From NCBI GenBank assembly GCA_036337015.1, contig JAYZEZ010000002.1, positions 1-64,000 of the forward strand: DNA of 64,000 nt, written 5' to 3'. The first letter of the stretch is position 1, and every line of letters begins with the position of its first letter. A program made the translations under genes and the position numbers. The notes under the pieces are model-generated. The model was given only the letters and a program-made list of their open reading frames with translations, had not been told where the DNA came from and did no database searches. This document shows, piece by piece, positions 1-6,452 of this stretch. Origin of the DNA: Casp-alpha2 sp036337015. GTDB lineage: Bacteria; Pseudomonadota; Alphaproteobacteria; Rhodospirillales; Casp-alpha2.

Positions 1-134
1 CATTGGTTTTGACCAGAGATCAAAGTGTACTCGTAGTCAGTATGACCCTTTTGTAAATCTGCACTCCAAGACACACCCATACTCCCAAGAAGCACAACAA
101 TAGTCAGGCAAAGTGTGGTGGTTAGGTTTTTCAT
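1..134 (-). CDS. Secreted protein, N-terminal fragment (runs off window)
   Basis: This reading frame starts at an ATG at 134 and stays open to the window edge, giving 44 residues. It begins M-K-N-L, has a hydrophobic stretch (about residues 4-20) and a likely signal-peptidase site after W-S-A, followed by D-L-Q-K-G. That start resembles secreted Sel1/TPR-type proteins, but no repeat is visible in the fragment, so the function stays open. An extended -10 box lies exactly 6 nt upstream of the ATG and there is no ribosome binding site, so the mRNA is probably leaderless. It was too short to appear as a standard ORF. Confidence 0.6.
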   Translation of the reverse strand, partial: MKNLTTTLCLTIVVLLGSMGVSWSADLQKGHTDYEYTLISGQNQ

Positions 135-262
135 TCTAAAACCCTAGCAGAAATCATGTATGCTAGTATACGCTAATAGATATATTAAGCTCTATGGGGA
201 TCAGATATGGAACACCTTATAGTCTTTGTTATTCGCACTATTCTGGAGCTAATTTAGGTACT
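131..262. repeat. Dispersed intergenic repeat, copy A
   Basis: This is a full-length copy of a roughly 125-bp repeat. It spans the minus-strand promoter, a conserved core TGCTAGTATACGCTAATAG around 161-179, and a distal conserved part at about 220-258 (TATAGTCTTTGTTATT, then CTATTCTGGAGCTAATTTA). The first part matches 3417-3475 almost base for base and the distal part matches 4613-4663. A diverged full copy is at 6710-6850. The repeat sits between divergent genes, and its homology extends into the Met-Lys-Asn-Leu codons of the gene on its left. Confidence 0.7.
141..153 (-). promoter_or_regulatory. Extended -10 promoter, predicted leaderless start
   Basis: On the minus strand the sequence reads TTTCTGCTAGGGT: a TG extension at 148-149 and a -10 hexamer TAGGGT at 141-146. 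Six bases separate the hexamer from the ATG at 134-132, so the expected start of transcription is the A of the ATG. The same arrangement occurs before four other genes in the window. Confidence 0.5.
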
Positions 263-876
263 GCAATCAAGTACTGGTGTTTAAAGGAGTAGAGAAAACG
301 TCTTAGTATCTTAGTGGACTTTGGGAAGCGGGGTATCAAATGTACAGAAGGCTTAAAGAGTTAAATAAACAATATATTATAGCAGCAATAATTTTTGCGA
401 TCTGCATATTCCTCTCGTTCCAACATTGGGTGTGGGTTATTTTGTTAATTATGTTTGGCCCGATTGGATTTGGGGCGTTTGTAACTTGGAATCAGGAAGA
501 AAAACAAACTATTCGCCAAAAGATAAAATTTGAGGAAGTAACTGGAAAAAAGTTTTCCTCTGATGACGAGTATACGGACGATTACAAAAAATTTAAGAGG
601 CAACATTCTTATTTGTTTGATAATACGCCCAAGGTTGCTGGCTGGGGGGTAGGGATTGCTTTTGCGATAGTCTTAATCATCATAGGAAAATCACCAATTC
701 ATGATGAAGCTCGTTCATCTAAATCTTCTACTTCATATTCATCAAAACAAAAAAGAGATTACCTCAAAAAACTCGAGGGTGCTGCTGGTAAATATTACGA
801 CAAAAACTGCGCAAGAAGCACGTCTGGCTGTTGATAGGTTGGAAGTTAAGCCACATAAAACTTGAAATAATTTAGG
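251..876. repeat. 8-bp direct repeats flanking a 610-bp segment
   Basis: AATTTAGG occurs at 251-258 and again at 869-876. Sequence left of the first copy continues the dispersed repeat, and sequence right of the second copy resumes it. The related site at 4651-4670 reads straight through. This is the pattern expected if 259-868, which carries the 164-residue gene, was inserted with an 8-bp target duplication. AT-rich words of this length can recur by chance, so the interpretation is tentative. Confidence 0.4.
340..834 (+). CDS. Small membrane protein of unknown function
   Basis: The 164-residue protein has one or two hydrophobic segments near the N-terminus (about residues 13-50), a charged middle with many Lys and Glu, and another membrane segment at about 98-116. 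A Ser-rich, Lys-rich tail ends in Gly-Cys. I recognise no family. A purine-rich stretch (GGGAAGCGGGG) precedes the ATG. The gene is the only cargo between the two 8-bp direct repeats and interrupts an intergenic repeat, so it looks like an accessory acquisition. The next gene on the right is on the other strand. Confidence 0.6.
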   Translation: MYRRLKELNKQYIIAAIIFAICIFLSFQHWVWVILLIMFGPIGFGAFVTWNQEEKQTIRQKIKFEEVTGKKFSSDDEYTDDYKKFKRQHSYLFDNTPKVAGWGVGIAFAIVLIIIGKSPIHDEARSSKSSTSYSSKQKRDYLKKLEGAAGKYYDKNCARSTSGC

Positions 877-975
877 GCTGAGATCAGTCACAAGTGTCTG
901 TAGAGGTGTCTGTAGAATTAAATATATGTAATTTAAGCCTAGTTTTCTGCCATTGTAGGAGGACTCTCCCTCCGC
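873..975. repeat. Dispersed repeat, distal tail with GGAGG/CCTCC hairpin, copy 1
   Basis: This matches 4657-4760. GCTGAGAT near 878 is shared, and 924-973 is nearly identical to 4709-4760, including ATGTAATTTAAGCCTAG and GCCATTGTAGGAGGACT. Both copies end in an inverted repeat GGAGG...CCTCC whose loop differs between them while the stem is kept. No T-tract follows, so it is not a standard terminator. It lies just past the 3' end of the minus-strand peptidase gene. Confidence 0.6.
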
Positions 976-1005
976 CAGCTCGTCTCATATTTGTCCGTCA
1001 AACGG

Positions 1006-1965
1006 CTATTCGCATGGATAAGGCCAAATTCGTTTTGTGTTTTTTGGCACAAACGATCCGTCTTTTTTTATGTATGGAACAGGAACTAGCTTATTTTTAT
1101 CGGGTAACGCTCTAATGGACTTTGAATCATATGGAGGTTCTAACCTGTAAAATGCATTTGGGTCCATCCAATACCCACCTTTAGGCGTTACAAATACTCC
1201 ATCATTAGACCATTCAGGTTGCTTGCTGTAAAGAATAGCAAAATGAAGCGCATCGCGGCGAATCCTCCGACCCATAAGTCCTGTGTTGCTCGTTTTACCA
1301 ATTTTCTGGCCAATTTTAACAGTTTGACCAATGGATAGAGGAGACATTTCTAATAGATGTGTATATTGTGAGTATGACCAAAAAGGAAGCCCTGTTTGTT
1401 CAGGGCTATGTCTTAGCATAATTTCAATACCTTTTCGGTTTCCTTTGTTTTTAAATTTCCCAACTACCGTCCCATTAGATACCGCTAAAACTGGCGTTCC
1501 TCTAGGTTGAGGTATATCAATGCCTTTATGAATAGCAGGCCAGGGGCGTTTATGGGAATAATCTATCGCCCATTTTTCGCTATCGATTTCTGGACAGTTA
1601 GCACCATCAATAAAATTAGGTTCAAGACCGGTTTCGATAGCCCCCCTGGATCGCTGAATGGCGACAGCTTTTGATTTTTCAACCTTAAATGACTTGCCAA
1701 TCATAATACGCACGGCACTAGAAATTTCGCTAATCGACACAAAACCGTCGATAGCTTTACAAGCATTGCAAGGCTTTAGGGACTTCAAACGTTTAATATC
1801 AGCACTTCTATCCCTCCTCCTTCCACTCCTATCTTTATGACCATGAGCCAATTGAGTATCAACGTATGCTATGATTTTTCTTGTTTTTTCTAACATCTCA
1901 CCTGTAACCACATTCGGTGAGTGAATAAATAGACAGGTTAGAAGTGTGAGGAGTAGGCTTTTCAT
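1006..1965 (-). CDS. Secreted M23/LytM-like peptidase, catalytic His missing
   Basis: The 319-residue protein has a signal peptide (residues 1-22) and a LytM/M23 peptidoglycan-hydrolase-like fold at about 140-250. The zinc ligands H146 and D150 (His-Lys-Gly-Ile-Asp), H203 in the Tyr-Thr-His-Leu motif and H241 (Leu-His-Phe) are present. The first His of the usual His-x-His motif is Ala239 (Ala-Leu-His). In LytM that His is catalytic, so the enzyme may be inactive, regulatory (NlpD/EnvC style) or use other chemistry. Cys66-x-x-Cys69, Cys124 and a near-terminal Cys suggest disulfides in the periplasm. It lies 20 bp after the SGNH-like gene in one operon. Its start, M-K-S-L-L-L, resembles the other secreted proteins here. 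Confidence 0.75.
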   Translation of the reverse strand: MKSLLLTLLTCLFIHSPNVVTGEMLEKTRKIIAYVDTQLAHGHKDRSGRRRDRSADIKRLKSLKPCNACKAIDGFVSISEISSAVRIMIGKSFKVEKSKAVAIQRSRGAIETGLEPNFIDGANCPEIDSEKWAIDYSHKRPWPAIHKGIDIPQPRGTPVLAVSNGTVVGKFKNKGNRKGIEIMLRHSPEQTGLPFWSYSQYTHLLEMSPLSIGQTVKIGQKIGKTSNTGLMGRRIRRDALHFAILYSKQPEWSNDGVFVTPKGGYWMDPNAFYRLEPPYDSKSIRALPDKNKLVPVPYIKKDGSFVPKNTKRIWPYPCE

Positions 1966-1985
1966 ACTTTGATTTAAGAATAAAT

Positions 1986-3302
1986 TTAGTCTTTATTTTG
2001 ATCTAACTTTTTACGTTTGTTGAGCAAAATTTTATCGATTCTAGGAAGTAGACTTTTTGCCATTATTTTCACACCTTCAGTTGACAGATGATAGTCTGGA
2101 ACTTCAACAGTAATTTTTTTATTCCCTACCGCAGATACTAAGCTAGTTGTAATATCAGCAACGTATACTCCTGGACGATCAAAATAACGAGTTAGGTTAT
2201 AGATAGTTCTGTCAAAAAAGAATTTAGTAGCTTTCTTAAGACTTACGTTGTCTCGGATATAGGGCAGATACAAGATCCCCCCTGTTGGAGCGGGGACCAA
2301 AATTACGTCAGCATTAATTTTTTGGGCCTCCTCGATCAAACCATTTATGCCAAGGTAAAAGAACTTCCAGAATTTTTTTTTAATTACAAATGGGTATACG
2401 TGTGACAATTTGGTTTCTCTTCTGAAATCCTGAGCGACGTTTACCGCTTCTTCATCAGGGGCAATATAATACGGAAAATCTATAGAAGTTTCAGTCGTAG
2501 TATCATAAGGATACGGAAGATTAAAAAAAACGAGTTTATTACTATCGTAATGTGTTTTTTGAGTTTTTTTATCTAAATTACGTTTTTTGAACCTAAAATT
2601 ATAAAAGAGATTATAAATAAAACGAATACTATAAAATGAGCGGGTAAATCGGGGAATATCGCCACCAAATAGTCGTGGGAAAGGTCTTTGACTTGCCGCT
2701 ACTCGATCAATGTAGTTGCTGCCATTTCTAACATCATCAGCATATGTTTTGGCGTCCATCCAATCATTGGTCATGCAAATACTCACCACTATGATCTTTG
2801 GGTGAATCTTTCTTTTATTTATGAGATGGACCAAAGACTCATAATAGTGCAATGGACCGTGGCCGCTGATACTTAGGTTAATTGCTGAGTAGCCACGATC
2901 TCTAAAATTATCGCCAAGATCATGCTGTGCATCCACTGCAATGCCTACTGAGTCTCCCAAAATAACAATATCGACGTCCGTTCCATCTTCATGAGAAACA
3001 GCGTTGCGGTAGCCATAGTTATCAATTTTTACCCAAGGCTTTTTTGAGAATTTACTAAATGGTTTGAATTTAAAATAAGGCCCCTCTCCCACCACATTAT
3101 TTTTACTAAACCCACCCTCCTCTTCTGCATTTTCTCGCAAGATCTCAATCGGCACACTTAAATAAGTTAAATTATTCCCAGTAAATAGTGGTAAATTGTT
3201 ACGCAACATTACTTCAAGGCCAGCCAAAGTAATAATTATGCATATTATGCACGATAACACCCATGGCCCCGACCGCTTAAGGATTTGAAATAAAAAAGTC
3301 AT
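1986..3302 (-). CDS. Membrane-anchored SGNH/GDSL-like protein
   Basis: The 438-residue protein has one N-terminal membrane anchor (about residues 14-33) and then a large extracytoplasmic domain. G-D-S at 116-118 fits block I of SGNH hydrolases, S-G-H-G-P at 146-150 fits the glycine block, and T-N-D at 178-180 fits the Asn block. Near the C-terminus P-D-Y-H-L-S could be block V, although its Asp-His spacing is one residue shorter than the classic D-x-x-H. Such proteins act as esterases or acyl transferases on cell-wall or surface sugars; that role is inferred. It is the first full gene of an operon with the M23-like gene, transcribed from the repeat-borne promoter at 3423-3435. Confidence 0.55.
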   Translation of the reverse strand: MTFLFQILKRSGPWVLSCIICIIITLAGLEVMLRNNLPLFTGNNLTYLSVPIEILRENAEEEGGFSKNNVVGEGPYFKFKPFSKFSKKPWVKIDNYGYRNAVSHEDGTDVDIVILGDSVGIAVDAQHDLGDNFRDRGYSAINLSISGHGPLHYYESLVHLINKRKIHPKIIVVSICMTNDWMDAKTYADDVRNGSNYIDRVAASQRPFPRLFGGDIPRFTRSFYSIRFIYNLFYNFRFKKRNLDKKTQKTHYDSNKLVFFNLPYPYDTTTETSIDFPYYIAPDEEAVNVAQDFRRETKLSHVYPFVIKKKFWKFFYLGINGLIEEAQKINADVILVPAPTGGILYLPYIRDNVSLKKATKFFFDRTIYNLTRYFDRPGVYVADITTSLVSAVGNKKITVEVPDYHLSTEGVKIMAKSLLPRIDKILLNKRKKLDQNKD

Positions 3303-3356
3303 ATCTGAAGTTTATCTTATGAATTATGAATGAAACCAATTTAAGTTTTATATTTT

Positions 3357-3416
3357 TTATTGAGTACAAATGTAAACGTAGATTATTGGGATTTTGAAGA
3401 GGAGTAGGTTTCTCAT
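3357..3416 (-). CDS. Leaderless 19-codon mini-ORF upstream of SGNH-like gene
   Basis: The ATG at 3416-3414 lies 6 nt downstream of an extended -10 box and opens M-R-N-L-L-L-F-K before a TAA at 3359-3357. The first codons match the signal-peptide starts of the secreted proteins in this window. It is most simply the decayed 5' end of a former secreted-protein gene. It could also act as a leader for the SGNH operon, whose ATG follows 55 nt later. Confidence 0.3.
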   Translation of the reverse strand: MRNLLLFKIPIIYVYICTQ

Positions 3417-3475
3417 CCTTAAACCCTAGCAGAAATAGTGTATGCTAGTATACGCTAATAGATATATTAAGATCT
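3417..3475. repeat. Dispersed intergenic repeat, copy B, left half
   Basis: This nearly matches 135-190 (core TGCTAGTATACGCTAATAG plus the promoter). Homology to copy A is lost after about 3475 and resumes at 4613. About 1.14 kb, containing the XRE array, separates the two halves. Confidence 0.7.
3423..3435 (-). promoter_or_regulatory. Extended -10 promoter for SGNH/M23 operon
   Basis: The minus strand reads TTTCTGCTAGGGT, identical to the box at 141-153, with 6 nt to the following ATG (3416). It is the only promoter-like signal seen upstream of the 3302-1006 operon. Confidence 0.5.
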
Positions 3476-3637
3476 AAGAGGTGTGATGAAGATTACAGTT
3501 CACTTTGCGTAGAAGGAAATAGAAGGTCCTAAAACTAATTTTTTATAAGCTAACAAAAGTATATTGTAAGTTGTCAATATGCATTTATTAAAAATCATAT
3601 ATAATTGTCTGGGAAGATTTCTAAAGGAACGTATTCG

Positions 3638-3748
3638 ATATCACTTGGAATAAAAATAAAAGACCTTCGAAAAGAAAAACGAATCAGAATACAAAACCTT
3701 GAAAAACGTGCCAACTTGACGGGCATGCAAATCAATTATATGTTGTAA
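3638..3748 (+). pseudogene. XRE 5'-end pseudocopy 1 (ATA in place of ATG)
   Basis: The frame stays open for 36 codons before TAA at 3746. The predicted product starts I-S-L-G-I-K-I-K-D-L-R-K-E-K-R and is plainly homologous to the N-terminus of the intact regulator (M-S-L-G-K-K-I-K-E-L-R). The ribosome binding site at 3623-3628 is kept, but the start codon is ATA. The copy stops at the unit boundary, so the recognition part of the helix-turn-helix is cut short. It is the best preserved of the three decayed copies. Confidence 0.75.
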
Positions 3749-3815
3749 ACTAATGATATACATTTTATAGAATTATAAATAAGCTTCTGAGAATTTTTCA
3801 AAAGGAACGCATATT

Positions 3816-3936
3816 AAGTCACTTGGAAAATAAAATACCTTCGAAAAGTAAGAAAAATCAACTCTCTAGAGACAGAACGACATATCGACGAGACAGACAT
3901 GGTCGTCAATTGTTTTTTGCAAGCTGTCACTATTAT
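3816..3936 (+). pseudogene. XRE 5'-end pseudocopy 2 (frameshifted)
   Basis: The start position is AAG and the frame is broken by small deletions and stops. TCACTTGGAAAA, ACCTTCGAAAAG and the run from about 3871 still align with the intact gene. The AAAAGGAAC ribosome binding site at about 3800 is retained. Confidence 0.6.
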
Positions 3937-4009
3937 TTGTAAGCTATTACTATACATTTATGAAAATTATACTAAATCATCTAAGAAGCTTTTTAATGTA
4001 ACGATTTTG

Positions 4010-4115
4010 ATTTCACTTGAGAAAAAATTCAAATAGTTTCGATAAAAAAATAAAATAAGTATACGAGAGCTTGGATGACGTAACGACATGAAAGGCATAT
4101 ATATCAATTATATTA
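4010..4115 (+). pseudogene. XRE 5'-end pseudocopy 3 (heavily decayed)
   Basis: The start position is ATT and the ribosome binding site has decayed. AGTATACGAGAGCTTGG near 4058-4074 is identical to the intact gene at 4240-4256, which ties this unit to its neighbour. Several stops interrupt all frames. Confidence 0.55.
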
Positions 4116-4122
4116 ATGTAAG

Positions 4123-4151
4123 TTGACAATATACATTTTAAATAATAAATC
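4123..4151 (+). promoter_or_regulatory. Candidate promoter of the intact XRE gene
   Basis: TTGACA at 4123-4128 is followed 17 bp later by TAAATC at 4146-4151. The -35 is a consensus match, the -10 is weak. Unit 1 has TTGTCA at the same place. The start codon is about 42 bp downstream and is served by AAAGGAA at 4178-4184. Confidence 0.35.
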
Positions 4152-4192
4152 ATGCATAATATTCTAAAATTCTTTCCAAAGGAACAAAAACG

Positions 4193-4543
4193 ATGTCACT
4201 TGGGAAAAAAATAAAAGAACTTCGAGAAGAGAAGCGTATTAGTATACGAGAGCTTGGTCGACGCACCGACGTGACGGGCATGCACATTTCCAATCTAGAA
4301 AAAGGGAAGGTCAATGCCAGCCCAGAATTGGTAAGCAGGATCGCCGCAACTTTAGAATCGGATACGGATGAACTGCTTCACCTTGCAGGTCTTGTTGACC
4401 CTGTGGTTATTGATGTAATTCAAAAGAACCCAATTGTTATTCCAAACTTTCTGAGGTCTGCAAAAAACTTATCACCTGAGCAATGGCAGAAAATGCAAAA
4501 ATACCTAGATGCTATGAAAAAATTCCAGGCCCACAAAGGATAA
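4193..4543 (+). CDS. XRE-family helix-turn-helix regulator
   Basis: The 116-residue protein has an N-terminal Cro/C1-type helix-turn-helix (about residues 5-60). The recognition region I-R-E-L-G-R-R-T-D-V-T-G-M-H-I-S-N-L-E is complete. A C-terminal tail of about 50 residues (I-P-N-F-L-R-S then S-P-E-Q-W-Q-K-M) resembles regulators found beside ImmA/IrrE-type metallopeptidases, but no such partner is next to it. A good ribosome binding site lies 9 nt before the ATG. It is the intact last member of a tandem array, which suggests duplication of its control region with possible autoregulation through repeated operators. No adjacent toxin gene was found. Confidence 0.85.
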   Translation: MSLGKKIKELREEKRISIRELGRRTDVTGMHISNLEKGKVNASPELVSRIAATLESDTDELLHLAGLVDPVVIDVIQKNPIVIPNFLRSAKNLSPEQWQKMQKYLDAMKKFQAHKG

Positions 4544-4612
4544 AAAAGTGCCAAATCAGATCTATCCTCAGCGTTAATTAAAAAAGATCGATAACTTAAC
4601 CGAAGTTTTTAC

Positions 4613-4663
4613 AGCTATTTATAGTCTTTGTTATTAGTACTATTCTGGAGCTAATTTAAGTGC
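4613..4663. repeat. Dispersed intergenic repeat, copy B, right half
   Basis: TTATAGTCTTTGTTATTAG and CTATTCTGGAGCTAATTTAA match copy A at about 212-258 and, more loosely, copy C at about 6804-6841. The sequence runs without a break into the tail at 4657-4760, so it serves as the empty-site reference for the insertion proposed at 259-868. Confidence 0.65.
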
Positions 4664-4760
4664 TGAGATTGGTTTAAAGTATGGATATGACTGTGGGTAA
4701 GAATAAACATATGTAATTTAAGCCTAGTATACTGCCATTGTAGGAGGACTTTACCCTCCC
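4657..4760. repeat. Dispersed repeat, distal tail with GGAGG/CCTCC hairpin, copy 2
   Basis: This is the partner of 873-975. The stem GGAGG (4743-4747) and CCTCC is conserved, while the loop differs (ACTTTAC here). Confidence 0.6.
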
Positions 4761-5055
4761 CAATCTTCTCCAATCCCCCTTTAATTTCAATAGGTTACAT
4801 CTCTAAAACACAGTCTCAAACCGTTGTCACATAAGTTGTCAAAGGGCAGAGCACCATGTTTTATCACTTTTTACTGGCTATAAAAAAACATCCTCATCCA
4901 ATTAGTTTTTACAAAATACTAAGAAGACTTGACTCTGCTTACATAAAGATCTTCTATTAAAAATTAGTTTATATTTATCAATACTAATTAAGTGTTACCA
5001 TAAAAATTCGTACGCTGTTTTAAATTAAACAATGGAAGCAGGGATTGGAAAAACT

Positions 5056-5910
5056 ATGGATGAAAAAATATTATATACTCCAACTGAACTAAACGAAATG
5101 ATGCAGGGAAGTAATTGCATTGTAATAGACATAAGAGATCCAGAGGATTATGAAGAAGAACATATTTCCGGTGCTGTCAGTGTTCCAGATGTGTTTTTTT
5201 ACCTTGCCATGACAACTCCGGAAGGCCTTAAAGAGCTACACGAAACATTTAGTAATCATTTTTCGAAAATCGGCCTTACTCCAGAAAAAACTGCCATTAT
5301 TTATGAAGATGCTTATGACAGCCGATACGGCGGTTCGTGCAGAGGGTACTGGCTACTAAAGTACTTAGGTCATGATAATGTAGGCATTCTGGATGGGGGA
5401 TATAGTGCTTGGATGGATGAGGGACTTTCAGTAGATTCTGATCCAGTTGAAACAACGCCGACCACTTTTTTAGTAAAGCCAAATGTAGAAATCTTAGCAA
5501 CTAAAGATGAAATGATTGAAGCTTTAAAAAATCCAAATTCAGTTAAACTACTCGATAATCGAGATAAAATTGAATGGATTGGAAAAAGCTCATCGCCTTA
5601 TGGAATTGATTTTGCACCCCGAAAAGGTCGTATTGCTGGTGCAGTATGGATAGAATGGTACGAATTTTTAGAGCGCGATGGGAAAATTCCTCACTTTAAA
5701 ACAAATGATAAAATTCGTGAAATGTGCGCCCAAAAAGGTTTATTTCCCGACGATGATATTATCATTTATTGTTTTAAAGGGGCTCGGGCATCTAATACTT
5801 ACGTAGCCCTTAAAGAAGCTGGCTTCAAAAGAATTAGGAACTACTTTGGCTCTTGGAATGAATGGTCACGAGATGATAACCTTCCAATTGATGATAAGGT
5901 TCTTGAATGA
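5056..5910 (+). CDS. Tandem-rhodanese sulfurtransferase
   Basis: Two rhodanese domains are present, as in thiosulfate/3-mercaptopyruvate sulfurtransferases that move sulfane sulfur to thiol acceptors. The N-terminal non-catalytic domain has V-I-D-I-R-D-P-E-D-Y and G-G-Y-S-A-W. The C-terminal domain carries the active loop C-F-K-G-A-R-A with Cys encoded at 5770-5772, and ends G-S-W-N-E-W-S-R, all typical. I chose the ATG at 5056 because GGA lies 6 nt before it; an ATG at 5032 in the same frame lacks a ribosome binding site. Which sulfur donor is used cannot be read from the loop. Confidence 0.88.
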   Translation: MDEKILYTPTELNEMMQGSNCIVIDIRDPEDYEEEHISGAVSVPDVFFYLAMTTPEGLKELHETFSNHFSKIGLTPEKTAIIYEDAYDSRYGGSCRGYWLLKYLGHDNVGILDGGYSAWMDEGLSVDSDPVETTPTTFLVKPNVEILATKDEMIEALKNPNSVKLLDNRDKIEWIGKSSSPYGIDFAPRKGRIAGAVWIEWYEFLERDGKIPHFKTNDKIREMCAQKGLFPDDDIIIYCFKGARASNTYVALKEAGFKRIRNYFGSWNEWSRDDNLPIDDKVLE

Positions 5911-6014
5911 TCCTTAATCCATTCTAGTAACTTTTCATTGAACGGAACATCTTTGAACTTCTTATATAAGAAGCTTTTCATTCTTCCAAGTCTTCTGCCC
6001 TCTCCTTCCGTCAT
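5841..6014 (-). CDS. Candidate small basic protein
   Basis: This is a 57-residue frame beginning M-T-E-G-E-G-R-R-L-G-R-M-K-S-F-L-Y-K. The first ~40 residues have a protein-like pattern of basic and aromatic residues (K-K-F-K-D-V-P-F-N-E-K-L-L-E-W-I-K-D). The last ~17 codons run antisense into the sulfurtransferase gene, as if an older stop was lost. It starts 17 nt after the stop of the adhesin-like gene, with AAGGA next to the ATG. I recognise no family, and it could be a chance frame. Confidence 0.3.
   Translation of the reverse strand: MTEGEGRRLGRMKSFLYKKFKDVPFNEKLLEWIKDHSRTLSSIGRLSSRDHSFQEPK
5958..5982 (+). terminator. Possible hairpin after the sulfurtransferase
   Basis: The perfect palindrome CTTCTTATATAAGAAG at 5958-5973 is followed by CTTTTC. 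The stem is AT-rich and the T-run short. The same bases code for part of a candidate small gene on the other strand, so the call is weak. Confidence 0.3.
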
Positions 6015-6031
6015 TCCTTGATTTGTTAAGT

Positions 6032-6427
6032 TCACTTTGAGCAAACAGATTTTAAAGTAAGTTCACCAATTGAATTAGGAGAAGGATGTCTCCAAACTCT
6101 GTGTTGCTTTGAAATAGTTGGAATTTCACCAACACCCCCACCCATTGGTTCCTTGTGAAGGGAATAACTCAAATTCTTATATCGAAACTGTTTGCAATCG
6201 CCTTGGACAAATACCTTTGCAGAAGAAATACCAGATTTTTTTACTCTCAAGTAATCGTACAATTCCCACCAATAAACATATCCATCTTTTTTTCTGATGC
6301 TCTCAAAATCCACATATTGTATAGATCCGATAACATTCTTACCAACCTTCGTCCAATCAGCATAACTGCTAAAAGTGAATGCGACTGTTGAGAATAACAG
6401 TGTGAATATGTGGAGTAGGTTTTTCAC
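6032..6427 (-). CDS. Secreted protein, surface-adhesin-E-like domain (paralog 1)
   Basis: The 131-residue protein has a signal peptide (cleavage probably after S-Y-A, about residue 23). The mature domain begins D-W-T-K-V and continues with Y-V-D-F-E-S-I, G-Y-V-Y-W-W-E-L, G-D-C-K-Q-F-R-Y and H-K-E-P-M-G-G-G, ending L-K-S-V-C. The two Cys are placed to form a disulfide. The layout fits the surface-adhesin protein E-like family, but actual adhesion is not shown. A paralog lies at 24616-25047. The start codon is GTG. It follows a small membrane-protein gene by 25 bp and is probably cotranscribed from the promoter at 6719-6730. Confidence 0.75.
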   Translation of the reverse strand: MKNLLHIFTLLFSTVAFTFSSYADWTKVGKNVIGSIQYVDFESIRKKDGYVYWWELYDYLRVKKSGISSAKVFVQGDCKQFRYKNLSYSLHKEPMGGGVGEIPTISKQHRVWRHPSPNSIGELTLKSVCSK

Positions 6428-6452
6428 TTAGTCACTAATTTTCTTTCCGTTC

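Larger units (their letters stand above)
3564..4294 (+). repeat. Four tandem ~180-bp units: promoter, RBS and 5' end of XRE gene
   Basis: Units begin at about 3564, 3743, 3937 and 4116 (spacing 179, 194, 179). Each has an AT-rich upstream part starting TTGTAAGTTG or a variant and then the first ~34 codons of the XRE gene; an AAAGGAAC ribosome binding site is clear in units 1, 2 and 4 and decayed in unit 3. Equivalent start codons are ATA (3638), AAG (3816), ATT (4010) and ATG (4193). Every decayed unit ends at the same coding point, just after the Thr-Gly-Met stretch, so the array arose by tandem duplication of one segment. Unit 3 also has a local duplication of about 20 bp that explains its greater length. 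Confidence 0.8.
4544..5031. other. Intergenic region with repeat remnants, no gene seen
   Basis: The 488 bp between the XRE gene and the rhodanese gene hold the right half of repeat copy B (4613-4663) and the repeat tail (4657-4760). From 4761 to 5031 the sequence is AT-rich with no open frame that looks coding and no clear hairpin terminator. Confidence 0.6.

Noticed and set aside
894..1115. 73-codon frame on the plus strand
   Set aside because: It overlaps the repeat tail and the 3' end of the M23-like gene, has no ribosome binding site and gives no protein-like pattern.
4193..4543. Toxin-antitoxin or ImmA-type operon
   Set aside because: The XRE protein could be an antitoxin-like regulator, but no toxin or metallopeptidase gene lies beside it on either side.
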